Part shown: in pieces, positions 6,670 to 14,165 of the stretch
Layout: each line of letters begins with the position of its first letter
Numbering within the stretch: the stretch's first letter is position 1
Source of the DNA: CBDVBZ01 sp965372355
Lineage (GTDB): Bacteria; Krumholzibacteriota; Krumholzibacteriia; WVZY01
Length of the DNA: 26,412 nucleotides
Direction: 5' to 3'
Assembly: GCA_965372355.1 (NCBI GenBank)
Contig: CBDVBZ010000043.1
Location: forward strand, 1 to 26,412
Position numbers and translations under genes: made by a program
The notes under the pieces: generated by a model
What the model saw: only the letters and a program-made list of their open reading frames with translations
What the model was told of the DNA's origin: nothing
Databases searched by the model: none

Positions 6670-8262
6670 CTACTCTAACCCCCACTTATTAAGAATGCTC
6701 GTGATCTCCTGCTCTCGGCGTTGGGCGTCCCAGCCGAGGATCGGGGAGGTCAGAGCGGCTGTGTCCTCCAGGACCTCGCGGCGGACGTGTGAGAGGATGA
6801 GGATCGGCGTGCGTCTTCTGAGGAGGTCTTCCAGTGTCAGCGCCATCCTGTCCCGGGCACCCAGGACAATCTCCGCTCTCGAGAACGGTAGACGCGGGTC
6901 GAGCCGCTGCGCGAGGTCGGGGCGCTCGCGGATGAGGTCGTGGATTGTGCTCAACGCGATGCCGTGGCGATAGGTACTGGTCTCGGCCGTCTCCGGATCC
7001 ATCCCGAGTCGTTCTCCGGTTCGGCATGCGCCGGACTGCCACTTCGGGAAGTGTTCGCGCGGGGCCCATGGGAAACGCCGGTGGGATGTGGGCGAGGGCC
7101 CCGGTTTCCTGCCGAGCCACTCGATGACGCGGTCGACAATCACGGCGGATTCATAACGTGCGGAAGTGTACTTACCGCCGATAGACACGAGCAGGCGGTC
7201 CAGCGGAGACTCGAGCACCCACTCACGCGTCACCGACGACGGCGGTTTTCCCGGTTCGTATTTCAGCGCCCGCACTCCGGCAAACATGCCTTCGATCATC
7301 GAACGGCTCCACTGCGGCTCGCGAATGACGGCCGCAGCTTCCTCCAAAAGATAATCGATCTCGTTGTCATCCACGCGGACGTCGTCGAGATTTCCGTAGT
7401 AGTCCGCATCCGTGGTGCCGAGGAGTGTCATGCCATACCACGGGATGACGAAGAATACGCGGTTGTCTCGACGTGCCGTGATCAGCATGGCGTCTTTGGC
7501 GGGGAGCGGGGGCAGCACGAGATGCACCCCCTTGCTCATACTGAGTCGCGGAGCTCTTGCCTGTTCGGAGCCGAGCGCCGGTGGCCACATCCCCGTTGTG
7601 TTGACCACGACCGAAGCTGTGATCTCGAAAGAGTCACCGCTGATTGTATCGACGACGGTTGCACCGGTGACCTTATGGCCCGATTTGAGAAGACGGGTCG
7701 CCTTGACGTAGTTTGCTGTTGCCGCCCCGGCGGCACTCGCCCCTTCTACGATCTCGAGGGTGAACTGCGCGTCATCCGTCTGGCCATCGCCGTACGTGAG
7801 CCCGCCGGTCAGCCCGTCACCCTTGATATAGCTGTGACGCGTCATGACTTGGTCACGCGTCAGCGATTGGTGGCGACCGATGGGGTGCTTCTTGCCGGCG
7901 AGGCGGTCGTAGAGCCACAACCCCGTCCTCAGACGCAGGCGACCGACACGACTGTCTCTGTAGACAGGAATGAGAAAACGCAGCGGAGTCACGCGATGGG
8001 GTCCCAGAAGCGCCAGACGCCTCCGTTCCTCGAGCGAGCGTCTGACCAGACCAAAGTGGAGTTGCTCGAGATAACGAAGCCCGCCGTGTATCAGTTTGGT
8101 AGACGCGGAGGATGTGCCCGACGCCCAGTCCGATTTCTCGATCAACGCGACATCGAGACCCCGCAGCGCCGCGTCGTAGGCCGTCCATGCGCCGTAGATG
8201 CCGCCACCGATAACCAGCACATCGAAAGGTCCGCTATTCAGTCGATTGAGATCCCGTTTCAT
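6670..8262 (-). CDS. glpD: FAD-dependent glycerol-3-phosphate dehydrogenase
   Basis: A 530-aa flavoprotein that oxidises sn-glycerol-3-phosphate to dihydroxyacetone phosphate and passes electrons to the quinone pool; peripheral on the inner membrane. The FAD-binding Rossmann motif is VIGGGIYG (17-24), and the family signature runs from GTSSASTKLIHGG to LRYLE (49-66). An IGGKYTSARYESA stretch and a C-terminal DAO_C-type helical domain follow. The length is normal for GlpD. The ATG at 8262 is chosen because it overlaps the GDPD stop as ATGA, a sign of translational coupling; the frame stays open a further 37 codons upstream, but that part lies inside GDPD and has no homology. The order ppiC-GDPD-glpD fits glycerophosphodiester catabolism. 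Confidence 0.92.
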   Translation of the reverse strand: MKRDLNRLNSGPFDVLVIGGGIYGAWTAYDAALRGLDVALIEKSDWASGTSSASTKLIHGGLRYLEQLHFGLVRRSLEERRRLALLGPHRVTPLRFLIPVYRDSRVGRLRLRTGLWLYDRLAGKKHPIGRHQSLTRDQVMTRHSYIKGDGLTGGLTYGDGQTDDAQFTLEIVEGASAAGAATANYVKATRLLKSGHKVTGATVVDTISGDSFEITASVVVNTTGMWPPALGSEQARAPRLSMSKGVHLVLPPLPAKDAMLITARRDNRVFFVIPWYGMTLLGTTDADYYGNLDDVRVDDNEIDYLLEEAAAVIREPQWSRSMIEGMFAGVRALKYEPGKPPSSVTREWVLESPLDRLLVSIGGKYTSARYESAVIVDRVIEWLGRKPGPSPTSHRRFPWAPREHFPKWQSGACRTGERLGMDPETAETSTYRHGIALSTIHDLIRERPDLAQRLDPRLPFSRAEIVLGARDRMALTLEDLLRRRTPILILSHVRREVLEDTAALTSPILGWDAQRREQEITSILNKWGLE

Positions 8263-9047
8263 CGACCCGAGTTCCCGGAGTGCAGATACTCCACGATCCA
8301 TCCCGGTCTGTCGGTCATGATCACATCGCATCCAAGAGCCTGCGCTCGATCGACGGCATCCGGTGTGTTGCATGTCCAGGTCATGACCGTCTTGCCCAAG
8401 TCATGCCAACGTTTGGTGATGGAAGGCTCGAGACGGGCGATCGAGGCGGAATAGGCGAAGAGGTGGTGGGCAAGCCCGGAATCATCGAGCGGGTCATGGG
8501 GAGTGTTTGTGTTGAGGACGAGTTTCCACGGTCGCTGCGACCGCCGCCGCGCGTAGCTCAACACTCCCGGGTCAAACGAGAGTATGAATATGTTTTCTCG
8601 GTAGTTTTCAGGGACCCGGTCGTCGAGCAGATCCGTGACCCGTGCCGTGAGCTCCAATGCCCGTCCGGTGCGTTGGTCTTCTTCGAACGACTTGATCTTG
8701 ATCAGCAACCGGGTCCGGTGGGCGTATAAATCTACGACGTTGTCCAGCGAGAGGAGCCCTTCTCCACGAAACGCATCGGAGTGCCACCCGCCCCAATCGA
8801 GGTGGCGGAGATCCTTGTAGTCGCGCTCACCGATCGACTCGCGACGGCCGCAGATCTTTTTTACATCGTGATCGTGGTACAGAACGAGAGCCGAGTCCCG
8901 CGTCATCTGAACATCGAGCTCGAGGCCATCGATTCTGTGGGCCAACGCCGCATCGAACGCGGAGCGTGTATTCTCCGGCGCTTCGTCCATGGCGCCCCGG
9001 TGCGCGACAAGCCATGGAAACCCGGTCTCGTCTTTCGTCTTTTTCAT
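8259..9047 (-). CDS. Cytoplasmic glycerophosphodiester phosphodiesterase (UgpQ type)
   Basis: A 262-aa TIM-barrel enzyme that hydrolyses glycerophosphodiesters to sn-glycerol-3-phosphate and an alcohol. Visible catalytic and metal residues are HRG (16-18), PENT (24-27), E43 and D45 in GLELDVQMT, and H58 in YHDHD. A TMTW-like stretch (VMTWTCNTPD) and MTDRPGW near the end are typical of the GDPD domain. No signal peptide is present, so it acts in the cytoplasm. ATG 9047 is the conservative start; a TTG at 9071, 7 nt after the ppiC stop, would add eight residues. Neither has a strong ribosome site. Its stop overlaps the glpD start, whose product would use the glycerol-3-phosphate released here. 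Confidence 0.9.
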   Translation of the reverse strand: MKKTKDETGFPWLVAHRGAMDEAPENTRSAFDAALAHRIDGLELDVQMTRDSALVLYHDHDVKKICGRRESIGERDYKDLRHLDWGGWHSDAFRGEGLLSLDNVVDLYAHRTRLLIKIKSFEEDQRTGRALELTARVTDLLDDRVPENYRENIFILSFDPGVLSYARRRSQRPWKLVLNTNTPHDPLDDSGLAHHLFAYSASIARLEPSITKRWHDLGKTVMTWTCNTPDAVDRAQALGCDVIMTDRPGWIVEYLHSGNSGR

Positions 9048-9078
9048 TGGGAGGCCGTTGTTGGCGTCCAACGAACGG

Positions 9079-9360
9079 TTAGTCGGTGCGGCTCGTGATC
9101 TCGATCAGATGAAACCCGAACTCCGTGCGGACCGGACCGTGTGTCTTGCCGATTTCCTCGCTGAACACAACGGTGTCGAACTCCTTGACCATCTGTCCGG
9201 GCCCGAACTCGCCCAGGTCGCCGCCCTTGAGACCCGATGGGCATTTCGAGTGTTTCTTTGCTATCTCGGCGAAATCGGCGCCGCCTTCGATCTGCTTCTT
9301 GAGATCTTCGGCCGCTTCCTTCGAATCCACCAGGATGTGACGCGCACGTGCTACGGACAT
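9079..9360 (-). CDS. ppiC: Single-domain parvulin peptidyl-prolyl isomerase (PpiC-like)
   Basis: A 93-aa protein that is almost only a parvulin domain, the same size as E. coli PpiC: ARHILV (5-10) at the first strand, GADFAEIAKKHS in the middle, KGGDLGEFGPGQMVKEF as the family signature, and EFGFHLIEI at the end. It should catalyse cis-trans isomerisation of prolyl bonds. No signal peptide is seen, so it is cytoplasmic. AAGGA lies about 7-11 nt upstream of the ATG. It begins 17 nt after the stop of a truncated VOC gene and is the first intact gene of the ppiC-GDPD-glpD run. Membership of the same transcript is likely; a functional link with lipid catabolism is not evident. Confidence 0.93.
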   Translation of the reverse strand: MSVARARHILVDSKEAAEDLKKQIEGGADFAEIAKKHSKCPSGLKGGDLGEFGPGQMVKEFDTVVFSEEIGKTHGPVRTEFGFHLIEITSRTD

Positions 9361-9377
9361 AGGTCGTTCCTTTCGGG

Positions 9378-9600
9378 TTAGTCGTCTGTGGTTTGGACTC
9401 TCTGCGCAAACACTACCACATAACCGTTGCCGTCCCGGATACCAAACTCACGCATGCCATAGAAGGTGGTTCTCATGTCGAACACGATGTCTGCACGATC
9501 CTTGATCGTCCCGTACCGGATGACCCCCAACGCGTCAAGGTCGTGAAATCGTGCGTTTGCACCATTGAAATTGCCCTTACCGATGCGATACAATGATGAG
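9378..9600 (-). pseudogene. Remnant of a VOC (glyoxalase/bleomycin-resistance) family gene, 5' half lost
   Basis: On the minus strand the last ~60 codons before the stop at 9378 encode the C-terminal end of a vicinal-oxygen-chelate protein: FYGMREFGIRD followed by GNGYVVVFAQRV, with the final metal-ligand Glu in REF. Weaker similarity reaches back to ARFHDLDALGV (~9563). Family proteins are ~120-140 aa; the N-terminal betaalphabeta module is absent. Upstream, the same frame stays open but becomes low-complexity sequence (a proline run) that is antisense to the C10 peptidase signal-peptide region. I read this as a gene cut by a rearrangement rather than a short functional protein. The helix between DLDAL and GVIRYG also looks shortened. 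Confidence 0.6.
9565..9594 (+). promoter_or_regulatory. Sigma-70-type promoter of the C10 peptidase gene
   Basis: TTGAAA (9565-9570) and TACAAT (9589-9594) are each one base from consensus with an 18-bp spacer. Transcription would start near 9601, giving a ~40-nt leader with GAGGGGG (9632-9638) just before the ATG. The promoter lies inside the antisense VOC remnant. Confidence 0.65.
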
Positions 9601-9640
9601 GTAAAGCCCACGTGCACGTGAGCTGCTCTTCGAGGGGGCG

Positions 9641-12600
9641 ATGATGCGGGTGACAAGCAGAACGCTGTGCTTTTGCCTGACCTGTCTGCTCGTTGCGTCG
9701 GTGACGGGGGTGGGGGCGGAGGTGGCGACGGACGATGAGATGAAGACGGTGTGCAACAACTGGCTTGCACTTGTTGTCCACGAAACCGGTGCCTGGGCCG
9801 GCGATACCGAACCGCGTATCGCAGGCGCCCGGGATATTCTCGGTGCGAAAGGGCTTCTCCTCGCGCGATGCTTTGACATCGCTCCCAAGGGATACGTCGT
9901 TGTCCCCGTCCTGCGCGAACTACCCCCGATCAAATTATACTCCGATGGACGCTCCCTGGACGTGGACCAGCGTGATGGTTTGCCAGAGCTTCTGCGCGAG
10001 ATTCTGCAACACCGGATCGATCTCTTTGCCCAAACGTATGGCAGCTTGAGTGCGTCTCAGCCGGCATCCGGTGAAGTCCTTCTCGGCCGAAACCACCGGC
10101 GTGAGTGGGATCGGTTTGCGGCGAAACCGGACGAGTTCACCGATCTGCTCTCGGCGGGTGCGTTTGGACCGATGCTGGACGCGGGTCCCCTGCTAACGAC
10201 GAGCTGGGCCCAGGGTTCACCTTACAACGATCTGTGTCCAATGGGTGACGGCGGGCAAACCGTCGTCGGTTGTGTCGCCACCGCGGCGGCACAAGTCTTG
10301 AAGTATCACGAGTGGCCACCCTCGGGCACGGGTACTCACAGCTACACCTGGAACGGCGACCAGTCGTGTGGAGGCGATGTTGGTGGAGGGCTTCTGAGCG
10401 CTGATTTCTCCGACCCGTACGATTGGGGCCACATGCCGGACAGCTGTGATGCGGGGTGCTCACCCGCCGAGGAGGCTGCCCTGGCCGAGCTGAACTACGA
10501 AGTCGGGGTCGCATTCGAGATGGACTACGGCCGGTGCGGGTCGGGCACGTGGACGTTTTACGCACTGGACGCTCTGCCCGCGTACTTCCGGTATGATCCA
10601 CGAATCGACGGAGAAAACCGCGAGCATCACACGGCTGCGGATTGGTTCGCGATCATCCAGACGGAGATCGACGCGGCCCGCCCGATGTTGTACCGGATCT
10701 CGCGCCACGCCATCGTCTGCGATGGGTGGCGTACGGTCTCCAGCCTCAACCAGTATCACATGAACTATGGGTGGGGAGGTTCGCGAACGGCGTGGTACAC
10801 GGTGGACAGTCTCTACTGCAACTGGGATGGCTGTGACCCGATGGTTGAGTACGTGATCCGCAACATCAAACCCCGCGTCCCGGCCGACACCCGGGTGTGG
10901 TATATCAGACCCGATGGTCTGGGCGACGCGGCGACGATCCAGGCCGGGATCGATTCTGCCCTCGCGGGGGACACGTTACTCCTGGCCAGCGGCGTCTACA
11001 CGGGCGGCGGCAACCGCGATATCGACTACCACGGCAAATCGATCGTCATCCGATCCGTGGTGAATGCCCCGGCGGCATGCATCATCGACTGCGAGGCGTC
11101 TGCCGGTGATCCACACCGGGGGTTCTACTTCCATTCCGGCGAGGATTCGAACGCGGTACTCCAGGGCGTCACGATCCGCAACGGGTATCTCGCGAGTGCC
11201 AATGGCGGGGGCGTGTACTGCGAGTCGGGATCCTCCCCCACAATCCGCAACTGCGTCTTCACCGACAACACGGCGGCCAACTACGGCGGCGGCATGATGG
11301 CCAACCAAACATCCGTATTTGCCTACGACTGTGTGTTTGAGAACAACACGGTCACGGTGGCCGGCGCGCAAGGGGGTGGCCTGTTCTGTGAGGCGAGCCC
11401 GGTCGTTGTCATGAACAACTGCCATTTTCGCGACAACAGGTCGCCCGGTGGTGGTGGGGGAGCGTTCTTCGCAGGGAGTGACACATCGAGCATCGACATC
11501 ACGGACTGTGTCTTCTACGAAAATACGACGAGCGGTCATGGCGCCGGTGTTGGGTTTGCAGACTGCTCGCCGAGCATGACGAACTCGGTTGTACACGACA
11601 ATCACGCCTCGGGCGATGGTGGCGGGCTATATATGGTGAACTCGAATGCGATCGTCACGGACTGCGAGTTTAGCGAGAACGCGGCGATCGACGGCGGCGG
11701 CATCTTCGGTGACTCGACTTCATCACCGTTCTTTGTCGATTGCGTTATCGAACGCAACAGGGCGGACGCGATGGGTGGCGGTGCCCGTCTGGCGGGTGGC
11801 ACGATGACGGGGTGCGTCGTCGAGAGCGACTCGTCCGGGGTGGAAGGCGCCGGTTTATCCGTAGGTGATGTGACGATCAACACCTGTGTTGTGACAAACA
11901 CGAGGTCCGGCACCCGGGGCAGCGGGATCCATGTGCGCGGGGGAACGGTCACGATCGACGGGTGTACCGTGGCATATAACGAATGTCCGACGGAGGTTGC
12001 CGGCATATTCATCGACGGCGGCGCAAACGCAACGATCACAAACAGCGTTGTCGCCTACAACGGTGGTCCCGGCAGCAATGCGGTTGGCGTGCGGTTGGGT
12101 GCGGGCTCCGTGTCGATGAGTTGCTGCGATGTTTATGGCAATCAGGGTGGAGAGTACGCGGGCATGCCCGATCCGACGGGCACGAACGGCAATCTATCGC
12201 AGAGCCCGAGATTCTGCGATCCGGTGGGTGGAGATCTCACGGTCGCAGCCTTTTCTGCCTGCCTCCCGGTAAACAACTCGTGCGGGGTGCTCATGGGTGC
12301 CCTCGGGGAAGGGTGTGCGGATCCGGTGCCGTTGACGATTGCCCATTGGATGTTCGACGAGATGTCCGGCGATTCCCTGGTCGATCACAGCCGCCATGGC
12401 CACCACGGCGTACTCCACGGGACGCAATGGGAGTCGGGGTGCAACGGCGGTGCCCTGAGCTTCGATGGGTTTGACGACTACGTGATCGTCCCGCACTCGC
12501 CCGGGCTGGCAATCGACCGCGGTACCATTGAGATCATTTTCCGACCGGCCGGTGGTTTCGGCGAGGGGGATTCGTCCGGGACGCTTATGCAGAAAGAAGC

Positions 12601-13744
12601 GGCGGGGTTTTCTGGCGGAGACCTCGACATATACCTGGCGGGTCCGGAGGAAGACAACGGGCGCCTGACGGTGGCGGCCGAAGACGGATCCGGGCGACAC
12701 TATGTCCGCGGCGATTCGACGTCGTGGATCGACCGGTGGTACCACATGGCCTATGTGTTCGATCCGACCGGTATGCGGGTCTATGTAAACCGGGAGCTCC
12801 AGCTGGATGAGAGCACATTCCCGGCGAGCTGGACGAACAACAATCGCGACCTGGTCCTTGGATACGGTGGATCGGGAGAGGCTTTCCATGGGCGCATCGA
12901 TGAGGTCAGGATCACCGAGGGTGTGCTGTCACCCGAGGACTTCTTATGGTGCTCGTGTATCGACACACTGTTGACATTGACGACGAACACCACGGGGAGC
13001 GGGTTCGTGACGAGGATGCCGGATCAGGCGACATACGTTTGTGGTGATACGGTGATCGTGACGGCGGTCCCGGATACGGGCTGGGTATTCGATGGTTGGT
13101 CGGGCGCGTTGGCCGGCACGGACAACCCCGACACCGTCGTGATGGTGATCGATACGACGATCGCGGCGGCGTTCGTGCCGGACACACTCATCATCACCGT
13201 GACGACGAATCCGCCCGGGCTGGAAGTCGTTGTGGATAGTGTCACGTACACGTCGCCCAGGCACTTCATGTCAACGTTGGGTGCGACCCATGTGATCAGC
13301 GTTGACCCCAAACAGGTTCATCAAGATTCGGTATTTACGTTTTTGAGCTGGAGTGATGGCGACTCGATCTCACATACGATTGTGGTTCCCGACTCGAGCG
13401 CCACATATACGGCCAACTACATCTATGATGCGCCGACGGGGATCGGTGATCCGCTGATCCCGGAGAAGGTTGCGCTCTACCAGAACGTGCCGAACCCCTT
13501 CAATCCAACGACGGTCATTCGATACGATGTGTCGGCAGGGGGCGCCAGGGTGAGCTTGAGGGTCTTCGATGTCAGCGGCCAGCTGATACGGACACTCGTT
13601 GACGGCAATGTGACAGCGGGCAGAAAGACGGCGTTCTGGGATGGTCGCGACACCCGGGGCAACCGTGTGAGCTCCGGTGTCTATTTCTATCGTCTGCAGG
13701 CGGGCGACCGGGTGTTCAACAGGAAAATGACGTTCTTGAAATAA
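9641..13744 (+). CDS. Secreted multi-domain C10 (streptopain-like) cysteine peptidase with beta-helix, LamG-like and FlgD-like C-terminal domains
   Basis: A 1367-aa extracellular protein. Order: signal peptide (~1-26); propeptide (~27-180) of the type that blocks streptopain; peptidase C10 domain (~181-410) with nucleophile C211 in VVGCVATAAAQ, catalytic H356 in SRHAIVCDGW and the NYGWGG motif (375-380); right-handed parallel beta-helix (~416-896) rich in NGGG and YGGG turns; LamG/concanavalin-like domain (~897-1105); an InlB-type repeat (~1106-1182, GWVFDGWSG); a second related module (~1183-1272); and a FlgD-like/T9SS-type sorting domain (1273-1367, YQNVPNPFNPTT to GVYFYRL). Both catalytic residues are present, so activity is expected. 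The beta-helix and LamG parts suggest binding to polysaccharide or a surface. The promoter at 9565-9594 and GAGGGGG before the ATG support this start; ATG 9644 is an alternative. Confidence 0.92.
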   Translation: MMRVTSRTLCFCLTCLLVASVTGVGAEVATDDEMKTVCNNWLALVVHETGAWAGDTEPRIAGARDILGAKGLLLARCFDIAPKGYVVVPVLRELPPIKLYSDGRSLDVDQRDGLPELLREILQHRIDLFAQTYGSLSASQPASGEVLLGRNHRREWDRFAAKPDEFTDLLSAGAFGPMLDAGPLLTTSWAQGSPYNDLCPMGDGGQTVVGCVATAAAQVLKYHEWPPSGTGTHSYTWNGDQSCGGDVGGGLLSADFSDPYDWGHMPDSCDAGCSPAEEAALAELNYEVGVAFEMDYGRCGSGTWTFYALDALPAYFRYDPRIDGENREHHTAADWFAIIQTEIDAARPMLYRISRHAIVCDGWRTVSSLNQYHMNYGWGGSRTAWYTVDSLYCNWDGCDPMVEYVIRNIKPRVPADTRVWYIRPDGLGDAATIQAGIDSALAGDTLLLASGVYTGGGNRDIDYHGKSIVIRSVVNAPAACIIDCEASAGDPHRGFYFHSGEDSNAVLQGVTIRNGYLASANGGGVYCESGSSPTIRNCVFTDNTAANYGGGMMANQTSVFAYDCVFENNTVTVAGAQGGGLFCEASPVVVMNNCHFRDNRSPGGGGGAFFAGSDTSSIDITDCVFYENTTSGHGAGVGFADCSPSMTNSVVHDNHASGDGGGLYMVNSNAIVTDCEFSENAAIDGGGIFGDSTSSPFFVDCVIERNRADAMGGGARLAGGTMTGCVVESDSSGVEGAGLSVGDVTINTCVVTNTRSGTRGSGIHVRGGTVTIDGCTVAYNECPTEVAGIFIDGGANATITNSVVAYNGGPGSNAVGVRLGAGSVSMSCCDVYGNQGGEYAGMPDPTGTNGNLSQSPRFCDPVGGDLTVAAFSACLPVNNSCGVLMGALGEGCADPVPLTIAHWMFDEMSGDSLVDHSRHGHHGVLHGTQWESGCNGGALSFDGFDDYVIVPHSPGLAIDRGTIEIIFRPAGGFGEGDSSGTLMQKEAAGFSGGDLDIYLAGPEEDNGRLTVAAEDGSGRHYVRGDSTSWIDRWYHMAYVFDPTGMRVYVNRELQLDESTFPASWTNNNRDLVLGYGGSGEAFHGRIDEVRITEGVLSPEDFLWCSCIDTLLTLTTNTTGSGFVTRMPDQATYVCGDTVIVTAVPDTGWVFDGWSGALAGTDNPDTVVMVIDTTIAAAFVPDTLIITVTTNPPGLEVVVDSVTYTSPRHFMSTLGATHVISVDPKQVHQDSVFTFLSWSDGDSISHTIVVPDSSATYTANYIYDAPTGIGDPLIPEKVALYQNVPNPFNPTTVIRYDVSAGGARVSLRVFDVSGQLIRTLVDGNVTAGRKTAFWDGRDTRGNRVSSGVYFYRLQAGDRVFNRKMTFLK

Positions 13745-13778
13745 CTCCTTGTCTGCATCGGACCGCGCCTGGCGATTC

Positions 13779-14030
13779 TCAACCCGAACCACATAGCTTG
13801 TTGTAGAGCCAGGCGAAAATTATCCCGCCGATGATACCATCGACAAACCCCCACGCCAGGCCAAAGAGACTGCCGACGGGGCTGATGTTGTAACCGCGGT
13901 AGATCATGCCGATCATCGTCGGCTCACCGGTCGCACCCTCATACATGATGATCCACCACGTGACGATGAAAAGCCCGAGTCCGGCAATGATGCCGCACGT
14001 CAGTGAGAACGCTCTGAGATCCAGTTTCAT
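13779..14030 (-). CDS. Small two-helix membrane protein, holin-like family
   Basis: An 83-aa protein with two hydrophobic segments (about 10-28 and 53-77) joined by a short soluble loop (GATGEPTMIG). The pattern MKLDLRAFSLTCGI with TWW and IYRGYNISPVGS is one I associate with small chromosomal proteins labelled bacteriophage holin in several candidate phyla; no phage genes are nearby, so a lysis role is doubtful. GGGAG lies 9 nt upstream of the ATG. It ends 34 bp from the convergent C10 peptidase gene. The reading frame and membrane topology are clear; function is unknown. Confidence 0.75.
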   Translation of the reverse strand: MKLDLRAFSLTCGIIAGLGLFIVTWWIIMYEGATGEPTMIGMIYRGYNISPVGSLFGLAWGFVDGIIGGIIFAWLYNKLCGSG

Positions 14031-14070
14031 CCAGTCACTCCCTTCTTCGTTCGAGTCTATTGCCGATTGA

Positions 14071-14150
14071 GCCTGTCCGGGAAGGGCTGCGTCCGAAGGA
14101 CATCGGCCTGTCCGGGAAGGCCCCCGGCGTGTGTAACGCCTGTCCTGGAC
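14071..14150 (+). repeat. Cluster of dispersed 15-bp repeats
   Basis: The 15-mer GCCTGTCCGGGAAGG occurs exactly at 14071-14085 and 14106-14120 (35 bp apart), and a truncated form GCCTGTCCTGGA at 14138-14149. The stretch GGCTGCGTCC (14085-14094) also recurs at 36-45. The cluster fills the 135-bp gap between the holin-like gene and the 3' end of the spermidine-synthase-like gene. Confidence 0.7.
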
Positions 14151-14165
14151 GAGTTGCCCACCAGG

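Noticed and set aside
6940..8454. A 504-codon open frame on the plus strand
   Set aside because: It is antisense to glpD and part of the GDPD gene, has biased composition with no domain, and exists because GC-rich coding DNA keeps the opposite frame open.
13779..14030. Prophage remnant based on the holin-like gene
   Set aside because: No integrase, endolysin, structural gene or attachment-site-like repeats were seen around it.
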